This document shows, piece by piece, positions 29,931-41,930 of a stretch of 64,000 bases of DNA. The notes beneath the pieces were generated by a model. The model worked only from the letters and a program-made list of their open reading frames with translations. It made no database searches and had not been told where the DNA came from. Each line of letters starts with the position of its first letter. The first letter of the stretch is position 1. The stretch comes from Hofstenia miamia (Eukaryota; Xenacoelomorpha; Acoela): positions 31,445 through 95,444 of the forward strand of contig SCFE01000119.1 in NCBI GenBank assembly GCA_004352715.1. Direction: 5' to 3'. A program made the translations under genes and the position numbers.

Positions 29931-32619
29931 CAGGCTGGTCCATTGGACAGATTTTTCTGTCCAATCCAATCCAATCCAATAGAAAAATTTTAGAACTTTC
30001 TAATTGGAATCCAATTGAATTCCAATAAGTTTGAGTTTGCTAATCCACATTTTGTATACGACATACATGACATGTTTTTGTATGCACATAATATTTATTT
30101 GAGGGCATCTGAAAAGGCCTGAATTTCGGTGGTAAAAATAAAAATGAAGAATTTTAAGGAAAGTCTTAGAGAAAGCAGAATAAATTATGATTGCAAAACA
30201 AATGCATTGATTATATTTTAAGAATTTCTAGACAGCAATGAGGCTAAAATACGAGATCCTATAGTCGATCAACATCGCTCTCAATACTGGATACCTCTGT
30301 TAATCTCTCTATTTGTTTGTTTTAAAGTAAAGTTTCAGTTCTAATTATGCTCGTCTCTTAGAGTCTTGCGGGAATACTTCGTGGGATCGGGAGGAATTTT
30401 GAACTGGGGGTGTAAAAAATTTTTTAAAATTCTGAGAGCAACAATTTAAAATGTTTCATGCATTAATTTTTTATCTGCGTTTTACAAATTTTGAAACTTA
30501 TCACTTCATAGATGCATTTCTTAGAACTGAAACATATTAGAAGATGGCCTCATCACTAAAATGCCAACTCACTAAACCCAATGATTTGGAGTATTTTTAT
30601 TCAAGCCCCGTAGTTGATGTAACATCTTTCTCTGAGGCAGATTATAAGAAATATATGCAAGATTCAACAGAATTTACATTTAGGGTAGGGCCCGTGCCCT
30701 GTTTGTAACCCATACCCATGAAAATAGGCCTGTGGGCTTGTCCGTGTCTGTATGCTTAACTCGTTATGCCTGTTGCTAAGTGATATTTGACTAAAATATT
30801 TTGATGCAACAAGCAAACCTTCAACTGTGCTATTAAAAAGAAACATACTTAAACTATCATAGTCATCAATGAAGTTTACATCAACAAAAAATTAAATTTT
30901 TTGTTGAAATCACTGCAAAGTTTAATTTTACAACTATAAAATCATAATTAAGTTATGTTTTGAAAAAATTAATCAACAAATTTTGTCAATCATCGATGAC
31001 GTGCGCTCCCAAACATCATAATCATAATGAGGGCTAGGATTTATATGCCTAAGGCATAAAAGAGATTTTTACTCATATTTGGACACAGTTTTCTTTAACA
31101 TACATTTCTATGATAGCTCGCATATTCCATCATATTTCACAGATACCAAATATTTCACTGAATTTTATCTGTTCCTGCAATATCTCGAAACTGAAGGCTC
31201 AAAATATTGGAAATTTTGAAACTTGTTTACTTGCTGGATGACAACTTAATGTAAGAATTGTGTTTCATTACGATATCTTTCAGTTTCGCCATGAAACTAT
31301 AACGCAACTGCCGAGGGCACTTATTTCTTTGCAACGGATTTGAGATACTTGAAAATGTTATAGAACTAATGCAGGGGGAGATGTACAAAGAAAAGTTGAA
31401 TGTTGTACAGCAAAGCTTGATTTACGACCCATGAGAACATTTGCACAAGTTATAAAGAAGTAAAAATCCACGCAGCTGATTTTAGTCCTTTAAATATTCC
31501 TATATAAAGAAATGTGCTTCTAATCTAGGTGGATCAAATTCAAAGACGAATGTTCATGACTGCTGATCACTTGAAACACCATTTATGTGTCTATTAGTAT
31601 AAATGTGTATACCTTGGTAATTGAATATCTGTTCCCTCTATTGTAGCTATTATACATATTTTAAATTACATTTTCGAAATTTCGGCCTATTATTTGACGT
31701 CGAATAGTTCCGGATAAAAAATCCGGGCCCTAACCATAATTGACAGCACAACAAACAGTATGAAAATAAATAAATTGAAACTGCACTGCACAGCTTGTAT
31801 GACATTGAAAAATAAATAAATTACATTAATTCGTCTTCTGAATTTACAATATTATGTATACAAGTACTATATTATTTATAATGCAATCAGATGACAGTGA
31901 AATGGTATTCCTTAAAATGGAGGTGAATTTTATGTGTAATATGTTATGTACTGTTGTATAATTTCTACGATAAATCTACATGAAGGTTAGTATTACACCA
32001 AGTACATATACATAGATATATAGAATAGACCTAATATACATCATCGAGTAAAAACGACAAATATTCATGGAGAGCCCTTATGCCCGGCCCGTGCCTGTAG
32101 TAAAGAAGCCCGTGCCGGTACACTTTTGTCATAAAATTGCACTAACTATCCATTCAAAATGCTGCTAATATGAGATCACAAATATGCATATATTTCATGA
32201 CAGAACTGCGATGAAGGCTTTATTAAGGGACATAAATGGATTTAAGAAATTCATTTATCTTATGGTGCCTTCTTATAATACAAAAGCACAATGATAATGT
32301 CAGTACGATTTTTTTCAGATATTGTATTCTAATCAAATAAAATTATTCAAAACGTACTTATTTTGTGGATTAAGAGTCAATATTGCAATTAATTAACATG
32401 ATATTTCGTATTAAATTCAGAATATTATCAGACCTATATCAAGAGCATTAACTTAAGTTACCTGCATTGTAAAAACACCTGTGATATTTTGGAAATTTTT
32501 GTAAAATTATTCAAATGAAAATCCAATTGGAATCCAATGAATAGCAAATTTTGCTTGTCCAACCAATTCCAATGTCCAATTGGAATCCAATTAGATTCCA
32601 ATTCCAATGGAAAAGCCTG
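29931..32619. mobile_element. hAT-type DNA transposon with 8-bp target duplication
   Basis: The termini are inverted: CAGGCTGGTCCATTGGA (29931) and, reversed, CAGGCTTTTCCATTGGA (ending 32619). Flanking octamers GCTATAAT (29923-29930) and GCTATAGT (32620-32627) match at 7 of 8 positions, as expected for hAT insertion. Many CCAATTGGAATCCAAT-type subterminal repeats occur at both ends. No transposase frame survives, so it is non-autonomous or gutted. GC-rich islands with GGCCCGTGCC near 30689 and 32086-32125 suggest another element nested inside it. Confidence 0.85.
31800..32012 (+). repeat. Dispersed repeat shared with 59355-59600
   Basis: Aligns in the same orientation with 59355-59600. Landmarks in order are GCTTGTATGAC, AATAAATTA.ATTAATTC, GATGACAGT.AAATG, TTTTATGTGTAAT and AAATCTACATGAAGGTTAGT. 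It is an old transposon family member. Confidence 0.75.
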
Positions 32620-32627
32620 GCTATAGT

Positions 32628-33390
32628 CTTAAGCCATTTTTGTTATGGCAACGTCCTTATACGGATGTGAATGAAGATTTCCTCAAGAAAATTAATACAC
32701 TGTTGAAATGGCAATGAAGCTTAATGCAAACAACTATTCTGTTATTAACAATAGTGAATCATAACTTCTTAAATCCTCAATGTTGAATTCATATAAATGT
32801 ATTAATAACTTTGCATAGGATCGTAAGCAATGGTAACCCCTACAATGAGATAAAATTTCCTAATCTTTTTGAAGTGGCACACCTAAGCACACACTCGAAA
32901 TAAAAAACCAATTCTTTGTAAAAAGAGAATTATGAAAAATTCATTCATTAATAGCTTTTAAAACTTTGAAATAACTTACCTAGAGTATTAAAACTACTAA
33001 ACACATCTATGATATTTAAAAAAAAGAGTCAAATGATGTTTCTATAATTCTAGAAAAGAAACAATTGAATTCAAATAATGGAGTTTTGCATTTCATAACC
33101 TGGATTTTTCAACTTGAACAAATTCAAACGCCATAGCTCAAGAGCGCAATATTTTAGCTTGTAATATTTTTTTTTACATATTTGAAGATTTCAGAATTGC
33201 TATCAATATATGATATGTTGCAATGTAGCTCTTGAATAAAGATTTTGTCTTTTTCTTCTTCTATTATAATTATTACCAATCAATCATTTAAAAGCCCACT
33301 GAATTTCCATAAATCTACAATCACAAGAATCCCTGTGCTACCTAGTTTTAAGAAGTGAATTTTATTAGCTCACACCAGAAATGAGAGGTT
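32628..33390. other. Interval without a recognised gene
   Basis: AT-rich DNA between the hAT element and the large inverted repeat. I see nothing I can name. Confidence 0.4.
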
Positions 33391-35156
33391 AGTAGTTAAG
33401 GACGGGGAGACCCTGTTACATTGCAACACCCTAATGATGGCTATTTGCCATGTGGAAATGGGCTGATTCTATTGTACGCCATCTAGTGACGAAATATTTT
33501 TGACAAAGTTAAATTGAGAAAATTAATTTTTTGACCAAGTTTTTATTTTTGATTTCTAGAATTTAGGCAAACTGATATTTTTGATGGCAGGTTTCAATTA
33601 ATGCGCATTTGTTGTAACAATGTTAAACATGCAACACTATGCTTCAAGGACAATAATTCATAGATCCAAAACCCAAATATTTCAAATGATGTGTTTTTTG
33701 CATTAGAGTGTGTTTCCAAGCACGTTAATATTGATCAAAGCAAATATGCAAGAGGTAGAAAACAATTTCTTTAGCAATTGTGTATAAATTGTACTAAATG
33801 CAAAAGCATACATTACACAATGACTCCACATGATGAAGTTCTTAAGATGTGTTTGTTGTAACAATGTTTAATCATGCAACAAGGAAAATAATTGATACAC
33901 ATGAAACTCGTTTTCTGGTAATATCCAAATACAAAGTGGAGAAATATTTTGCTAAAGCTTAAGCACTATAGTCGTATGAAATAGATGTACATTTTCAAAA
34001 ATAAGATAGAAATATCTGCCAAACTTAATAACAAGCATATGAAATATACCATTGATAAATCAATAAAAAATTGAAATGTCTCATATACATGACAAAAGCA
34101 AGTTCATTTTCCGAATCTAGCAAATGTACACAGAGGTATCACCATTTATTTTTGTAGTTGACACAGGAAATCACAATGGCAAAACTTATCCAGATTATTC
34201 AGTACATTGTAAGCTGATGTATCCATAATAGTACTGCATTAATTGACCCATCCAAAATTACTTGTGAGGCCAAAACACTGTTTCCTTTCTATATGAAAAA
34301 ATAAGAGATTTGATAAAAGTAATCATTTATTCATTTGTAAGGTTTCCTTCTGTAAAGCCACTGTTATGAAAATTGCGTTTGTACCAGTTGAATGCTTTTG
34401 GATATCATGAGGAGGACAGCCAAATTTTCCTTTGATTGACATACTGTAATAATGTACATTTTGCCATCCAACAAATGAGTAGTTCTTTAATATAGTAAAT
34501 GTAGTTGTATGCATTTCCATGCAACTCAAAAAACACGTTAGATTTCAAACAAGACATCATGATTGATAAAAAAACCAACCGAATGTTACATGTTTTATCG
34601 AATTTTGCACGTTTTTTCACTTTATTTGGTTTATGACTTTGCATGGCTGCATACATTACAGAGGTTTTTTTCTTTTGTAACTTTAATATGTAAATACAAT
34701 GACACATTCTTTATTCATAGTTGATGACGATTTTTTCCATTGATAGATATGATTTCCAATTGTTAAATTAGTAAACTCCATGATGTTTTCACCATTCTAA
34801 ATGTATAAATGTTTGTAAATAGTGTATTAGTCACACTCAAAAATACAGATGCATGGTATTTAAAAGATAGAATTTCAAGGAAAATACAAAGTAATATTAT
34901 ACATAGCAAAAACAATGGCTATAAAATCGCCCAACAATTACAAACTCTACAGTCTCAGAAAAATTTCTTTGCAAAATCATCAAGAAAGCATTCATCACAT
35001 TTGCTAAGATTGATTAACGGGTGCTAATTGATGAGTCATAACCCATTGTTATTTCATGAATAATGTGGGCATTGTTATAGAATGGGTTAATCACACATCA
35101 CATAATCAAACTATGAGTAATTTTAGAATTTACATGTGCATGTGTTGGAGAATTTG

Positions 35157-35158
<2 letters not shown>

Positions 35159-35192
<34 letters not shown>
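35159..35192. repeat. (TA)n microsatellite
   Basis: About 17 TA units ending at a single N (35193). The right arm has a short equivalent at about 42217-42230. Confidence 0.95.
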
Positions 35193-35193
35193 N

Positions 35194-35355
35194 TAAAATA
35201 AATAAATTTTTTACTATTTTCACATATAATGGTCAGTTGTAATGTTCAACATATAATGGTCCTTTGTAAAACCTGATGCATGACGTTTTTAGTTTTGCCC
35301 TATTTATACATTTTTATTTAAATATTCTTGCCAATTATTTCATTATGTTCATAAA
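35194..35355. repeat. Assembly duplicate of 35540-35701
   Basis: These 162 bp lie between two single Ns (35193 and 35356) and repeat 35540-35701 nearly exactly, which marks a gap-filling or scaffolding artefact. Confidence 0.9.
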
Positions 35356-35670
35356 NTATACATATACATATAATGGTCAGTTGTACCATACTAATCGGGA
35401 GTTTTGATTACAACAGACCAGCAGAGTCAATTTCTTAAGGTTACAATGGACCAGGTGTGTTTCTCATTTCAAAAACCTTTTTTACTCAAACTTTTTTTCT
35501 CATGCATGTAGGCACATCAAATAATACCTCTTCTGATAGTAAAATAAATAAATTTTTTACTATTTTCACATATAATGGTCAGTTGTAATGTTCAACATAT
35601 AATGGTCCTTTGTAAAACCTGATGCATGACGTTTTTAGTTTTGCCCTATTTATACATTTTTATTTAAATA

Positions 35671-36688
35671 TTCTTGCCAATTATTTCATTATGTTCATAA
35701 ATTGAAAAAAACACATCAATTTTTTGGATTTTGGGGGCCTTTGAAGATGTTGTCCTTCACCACGAATATTGACCCTGTGGACAACGGTTTATTACATTTT
35801 GTAGGGTTTCAAATATTCTGCATGGCACTATTTTTTTGGGTGTTAGATTGTCAGTTCTTTATCTCTAAAAATCTCCAAAAATATGTGTTAATATTCGCAC
35901 TTTTTTAATCACTATCTATTTCAATTATTAAAGTAGACCCTGCTTGGAGATTTATTGCTTCATTAGTTTTAATGTTATTGACTCAGTTTACATGGGATTT
36001 TTCACTGCCAAAATAACACTATCTCATTTAATACGTCTTCAAAACCATTTTTATCTAAATATTCTTGCCAATTATTTCATTATGTTCATAAATTGAAAAA
36101 AAAACGCATCAATGTTTTGGATTTTGTGGGCTTTTGAAGATGTTTTCCTTTTCTACGAATACCCAAGTAGCAAGCTATCAATGGGCCATTATTGGTCCAT
36201 TATTGGTGCCATCAATTTACCAACAATGAGCCATCAATTCACCATTAAAAGCCAATATTTACCAACAATACGCCATTCATATAACAACAATTTGCCTTCT
36301 AACATTAATGGTTTATATTGGCAAATGGTTGGCCAATATTGGCCAACGATGCCAATAATGGACCAATAATGGCCCATTGATCATTGTTACTTGGGTATTG
36401 ACCTTTGCACAGTTGTTTATTACTTGTTTAGGGGTTCAACCATTTGGCATGGCACTGTTTTTTGTTTGTTAGATTGTCAGTTCTTTATCTCTAAAAATCT
36501 CCAAAAATATGTGTTAATATTTGCACTTTTTTAATCATTATCTATTTCAATTATTAAAGTAGACCCTGCTTGGAGATTTATTGCTTCATTAGTTTTAATG
36601 TTATTGACGCAGTTTACATGGGATTTTTCACTGACAAAATAAGACTATCTCATTTAATATGCCTTCAAAAACACGAAAAGTTTATTTT
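35671..36688 (+). repeat. 391-bp tandem duplication, second copy carrying a MITE
   Basis: Unit 1 is 35671-36061. Unit 2 starts at 36062 and repeats it (TTCTTGCCAATTATTTCATT to TCTCATTTAATA), but is longer by the 234-bp element plus TA at 36162-36397. Differences between the units are few. Confidence 0.85.
36162..36395. mobile_element. Palindromic MITE with TA target duplication and paralogous empty site
   Basis: The ends are inverted: CCCAAGTAGC.. and ..GTTACTTGGG. The arms continue inward with ATCAATGGGCCATTATTGG, then TCCATTATTGG. It is flanked by TA at 36160-36161 and 36396-36397. Unit 1 of the tandem duplication has the unoccupied sequence GAATATTGACC, with TA at 35767-35768. A TA duplication points to Tc1/mariner-type mobilisation. 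Confidence 0.92.
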
Positions 36689-36877
36689 GCCCAAACTGGG
36701 CACTCATAGAAAATGGCACGGTAGTATGATATTGCACTTATGGCTGCTACTAATTTATTTGATTTCAATTCATATGAATTTGAAAAACCGCATTGCAGTA
36801 CCTCATTGCAAACAAAAATTGTGAAAAAGTATTAGTTCACAATTTAGTTTTGTATTATTATGCCCTTAACATCAGTN

Positions 36878-37702
36878 TGTATTTATGATGTCACTTGTGA
36901 GATGTGACATCATATTAAATAAATAACATGACTAAATTCCTTTGAAATCAATACGAATAAATTACTTACTTATTGTAATAAATTTCAGACCAAAAACGTT
37001 AAATCTTGTCAATGCCATCCTATAATATTTATTTGAATATTTAAGTCTTAATTCAATTACAAATAAAATTTATTTCTTAATGTATAAATTCAAAAAGTCG
37101 GGGTGGCTAAGATGGAAAGATCTCACAAACTCGGGCTGATCAAATCGTGTAGTTAAGATGGATTTTTTAATGAAAATTCTAATGGAAACTTAAAGGCCAC
37201 AAATGAACATTGTAAAAAAAATCACTGTGACATTACTAATTTTATCAAATATATATTTAGCAAATCTATGAAGACAATTACAGCTGTTTTAATAATTCTG
37301 TTGGCAGTAGTTGGACAAAACTACATTCAAGCATGGATGACCTTACAACAAAGATCTGTGAATGATGCCGAATGCAAAAACACGCATGATAAGTGTAAAT
37401 ATTCAAATCAGTGTTGTTCAAAATATTGTTTTGTTACTAGTTTTTTTCAAAGATGTATGTGATCTTAACAATGTGTTTAATTGTTCTAATAAAAATGCAA
37501 AACGTTGAATTTGAACTTTTTTTAAGCAAATTTTTAGACTAAATGATTGCAAATTTTGGAAAAATTAAAATGTTGTTTTATGATACATCTTTAAATATAT
37601 ATAATACAATTGTAATTACTATTAATATTGATAATTAAGACCTCTGACAGGCATTAATAAATGCCTTTGGGCTCTTACTCAACTTTGGGCTCCTTACCTG
37701 AG
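36878..37702. other. N-bounded segment carrying the cystine-knot gene
   Basis: Bounded by single Ns at 36877 and 37703. The 170 bp before the first N (36707-36876) are repeated after the second (37704-37873), so this piece may be misplaced or haplotype-specific. A perfect 10-bp inverted repeat (ATGATGTCAC with GTGACATCAT, 9-bp spacer) lies at 36885-36913. Confidence 0.8.
37268..37462 (+). CDS. Small secreted inhibitor-cystine-knot-like peptide
   Basis: The 64 residues begin with a textbook signal peptide: Lys2, a hydrophobic core at 6-15, and likely cleavage near Ala22. A short linker without a dibasic site follows, then six cysteines at 36, 43, 49, 50, 54 and 63. The C-x6-C-x5-CC-x3-C-x8-C spacing fits the C-C-CC-C-C knot framework shared by O-superfamily conotoxins, many arthropod peptides and non-toxic regulators. 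Pairing 1-4, 2-5, 3-6 is inferred. An AG at 37259-37260 just before the ATG could be an acceptor for a 5'-UTR intron. AATAAA at 37488-37493 lies 26 bp after the stop. The target and function are unknown, and venom use cannot be assumed. Confidence 0.75.
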   Translation: MKTITAVLIILLAVVGQNYIQAWMTLQQRSVNDAECKNTHDKCKYSNQCCSKYCFVTSFFQRCM

Positions 37703-38188
37703 NTAGAAAATGGCACGGTAGTATGATATTGCACTTATGGCTGCTACTAATTTATTTGATTTCAATTCATATGAATTTGAAAAACCGCATTGCAGTACCT
37801 CATTGCAAACAAAAATTGTGAAAAAGTATTAGTTCACAATTTAGTTTTGTATTATTATGCCCTTAACATCAGTTTTGTTGTTTGAAACTAGAATTGACGC
37901 ATTTGAATGCCTTAAAAAAAGAACTTTCAATGAAATAGCTTTAGATGAATATCACACATTTTAGATTAATTTTACAGCGGTTTTTTAATAAGGAATTGAA
38001 TTGTGAGGTCGTTTCTCAATGGTAAACAATTCAAATCAACATGAAATGAAAGAAAAATCACGAAAAAATTTTTTTTATATATACCTAAAAAAATGGTTTA
38101 CAACAGACCATTTTGTTACACCTGTACAATTATATGTGTGGTGCAATACAACGGACCAATATATGTGAAAGTCAAGTTACAATGGACC

Positions 38189-38191
<3 letters not shown>

Positions 38192-38226
<35 letters not shown>

Positions 38227-38393
38227 NNNNNNNNNNNNNNNNNNNNNNNNNNNNNNNNNNNNNNNNNNNNNNNNNNNNNNNNNNNNNNNNNNNNNNNNNN
38301 NNNNNNNNNNNNNNNNNNNNNNNNNNNNNNNNNNNNNNNNNNNNNNNNNNNNNNNNNNNNNNNNNNNNNNNNNNNNNNNNNNNNNNNNNNNNN

Positions 38394-38422
<29 letters not shown>
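38192..38422. repeat. (TA)n with a 167-N gap
   Basis: (TA)n tracts at 38192-38226 and 38394-38422 flank an N run (38227-38393). Apparent frames across it are artefacts. Confidence 0.97.
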
Positions 38423-38426
<4 letters not shown>

Positions 38427-41400
38427 GCAATGTCAATTTTATTTTTTTCCATGCTTGTATTTTAGGGTAAAACATTGGCGGATGTAATATCATTTTACAA
38501 CAACTGTTATTAATTTACTTCAATCTTAGAAATATACGTATAATTTCAACAAAGCTCATTAGCAGACAGAAATGGTGAAAATTCAATGGTTTTAACTAGA
38601 ACAATGTGTTTTATTGCAATAATCAATCTTTGTGGAGAGTTTAATTGCAGAGATTGCCTTCTTATTTACTGTGGTAAGTCGTTTTTATGCTTTGAAATGA
38701 GAAATTCTCTTTGTGTGTCAGAAAGTTCAATGCTTTATAACACATAGTGGGGGTTACCATTATATCAATCATCCATCATTAATCATGAAAATGAGATATA
38801 TGATATTGTTAACCACATAATGCTTTGAATAGTTAAATCAATTACAATGGTGGATAAGATATATTCAAACAATTACATAAAGAGAATATTATATCTAATA
38901 GCATGAAAAAAATTTGCTAATACAGTAAAATGTGTTAGAATGTCCATCATTCATTGCAAAAAAGAAGACTTCATGGTAAATTTAGATATTGAATTATATA
39001 TTTATTAAATAATTATTCAAAAAACCACTATCATCACAATTAATTGTTGTGAAAAAATGAACTCTGTATGAATATTAAGTGTATAAATTCAAGCAAAAAT
39101 GAGGGTAAAACAAAAAAAGAATTTATCTGGTTGGTTTATTATCATCGCCTTAAAACAAATAAGTTTTAGAAAACAAAATACAAAATATTCTTGTGAAGAA
39201 TGCATGTGGAGATTTGTTAAATTTTTATAATGCATGATAATTTATAAGGGAATGCGAAAAAAATTCCCCAGGAAACAAAAATGCTGTTCAATTTTACAGA
39301 GATTGTATCTTAATTTACTCAAAAGCGTAAATCATTTTATATTTCAATAAATGATTATCATGCTAACTTTGTTTAATTAATTTAAATATTGGATTAACTA
39401 AATTGTACCATTAGCTGAAATACTCTATTTATTTATTTGTTAAAGAAATGTGTACAAAACCAACAAGTTCTAGTTTCCATGGGGATTTTAAAATCACCAA
39501 ACAACATGTTTCAAGTTAGTAATTTAAACAAAGATTTATGTAAAAACAAAAAGAAAAAAAATCAGGAAAAAATATTCAATAAATAATTAATGAAATAATA
39601 TAACATTTTAAAGTTCTTTGGTTCTATTTAAATGAATCATTTATCAATGACCTTCTTTGTTTCTAGAAAAGCTATTTCTTTTGTATCACATTAGAGATGA
39701 ACTAGAATCATGATTATTCTTGTGAAATATAATGAAGACTCAGTCAATATCTATCAATGTTTATGCTCAGATGTGAAAATTTTTCTTTTATTCCATACTG
39801 CTTTTTCAAATAAGTATGCTTATTGTTGAATTTTAGTGAATATACATTTTAAAATTTAGTCTTTATTCAACATTTAGTAATGTGTAGCAATGTTTGGGTG
39901 AATTTATTCACTGAGCACTTATTAAGTTTTCTATTTACAATCAATAAATTGTGACATAGCGTCTTTAAACAGCTTAGAATTTCAAATGCATCTTCACATA
40001 TAAGCATTAGTATGCATTTGATCCTTGAATTTTGCTTTTATCATGTTTGTACTATCTTGTAATACTTATTAAAAAATCGTATTTTTATGCAATATTTGAT
40101 CTAACACTTGATGCATAGGTTGTAATATTTACTAAAAATGCTTTAAAATTCAAGTCATAGTGAAGTTTATACCATGGTTAAGCGATTTTTTATAGTCAAT
40201 GTTTTTCAACATATTAACCTATAGTTTGTTAGGTTGTAATTTTCTCAAAATTCTTATCAATCTATCTTTTAAATAGTATGTGCATATATTTTTACATATG
40301 AATAATATGCTATTTACAGGCATTTGCACATGTATTCTAATATTTGACCTTTGTCAGCACAAAACTTTACATTTAATCTAACAATATATGATCTTGACAC
40401 TGGTTTATACATTGGATTTCTCTTTTCATAGTGGATTATCAGGGTTGTGTTGGGATTAGCAATTTGTGTTAATGCTAAACATTTGTGTACATTTAATTAT
40501 CTTTACGTCCATATTGTGCTGGGATTTTTGCAATGGAAAATATGGTGTGCTTTGAAAACAAAATGAAGCCTTTAGCATGCTTGCACCTTTATGCATAAAC
40601 CATGTTTAAATTGTTTGAAAAAACAAATTTGATTTTAATGTGTAGGTCTATATTTTATGGGTTTGTAAAGTTAACTTGTTTTTACATATAATCCATGTTT
40701 ACTTTTTCCAATAAACTAGCTTGCTTTTATTGTATATTATGCTGCTGTAATGTTAAGTTTTAACAAATAAAATTCTTGTTTTTGTATTTGAATATAAGTA
40801 AAATGAATTAAATACATGGAATTGCAATGGAAAACATCAGTATATTTGAAAAAATAAAATATCTTGCATGTAATGTATAGAAAATCAATGAAATTTTTTA
40901 TGGATAAATTAGTGACCAATGTGTTATTACAAATGTAATGTAAACCCAATTAGCCAGCTAATGTATTCAAACAATAATAGTATGCCCTGCAAACTAAAAT
41001 AATGTTTGATATACCACTCCCATGTATATTATTTATTACATTTATTTTATATTATGTGCTTACTATTGTATTTTTATCTTGCTTTTCTCAGGTGTTTTAT
41101 TACCCACTTTAATAAAAAAATGAATTATGAATAATACATCTATTAGTGTTCTAACTATGCACTTGATTTATTTTGTGCCAGTGTGCATGAACCCCTGTGT
41201 TTTTACAAATACTGTATAAGTGGAATTAATTAATTTTAGCAGATGGAGTCAGGAGACACTTTTTAATGGATAATTGTTGACTCACCCATCACACAGTTTA
41301 GAAAGTAGTGTTATTGACTTGTGGAGAATAGAAGTGATCAAGTGATACTTTACAAAAGACTGGTGCAAATTATCAACTAATTATCTTAACATTCTTTTTG

Positions 41401-41559
41401 AACTGAGGAATTTGAGTGTATTTTGATTTAATGTTAAAAGAGTTGTGACTAATCAACTATCTGCTTCAATGCTACTTTAAAAAAGCAGGACAAAGTAGAC
41501 TGGAGATTTCAAATAACAGGGTGTGTTATATAGGTTTTTCCATATTTTATTTTCAACAT
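38423..41559. other. Inner region of the inverted-repeat structure, no gene seen
   Basis: Very AT-rich, without a frame over about 70 codons and without a recognisable domain. Confidence 0.5.
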
Positions 41560-41930
41560 CTAAATGCATTGATGTATTATTTGTCTTTACCATCATAAAT
41601 ATTTGGTATGGCTTTATGTGTTTTACATTTTAGTATTTTACTTTCCATCATACACGTTTTTGCTATAAATGAATTTAATAGGGTATTGCTTTATGCACCT
41701 ATATACATTTTTGTATTAACTCATTTTCCATTGTACACATTTTCACTATAAATAAGATTATATGCGTTTTTGGTTTAGGGGTCTATTTACATTTTTGTAT
41801 TTCTCTTTCCAACATAAATGTTTTTGGTATAAACAGTGTTATGCTTTATTTATTTATTTGACCATATTCATTGATGTATTATCTCTTTCCAATGTATGCA
41901 CTTTTTTGATTTAAACTAAATTGATTTTTG
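41560..41930 (+). repeat. Degenerate tandem repeat, roughly 80-bp units
   Basis: Phrases such as ATTTTTGTATT.. followed by CTTTCCA.CATA.A and TTTTTGGTATAAA recur about every 80-85 bp (near 41567, 41630, 41713, 41797 and 41877). The units are strongly diverged. Confidence 0.5.

Larger units (their letters stand above)
35565..38195. mobile_element. Element C: TGGTCnnTTGTAA-ended repeat within the inverted-repeat structure
   Basis: The left end has two direct copies (TGGTCAGTTGTAA at about 35576, TGGTCCTTTGTAA at about 35604). The right end has inverse copies (TTACAACAGACCA about 38099, TACAACGGACCA about 38147, TTACAATGGACCA at about 38177), with (TA)n immediately after. Similar copies also lie outside it at about 35374, 35410 and 35441, and at about 42145, 42172 and 42205. 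No transposase is seen. The centre is altered by the N-bounded segment at 36878-37702. Confidence 0.5.
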
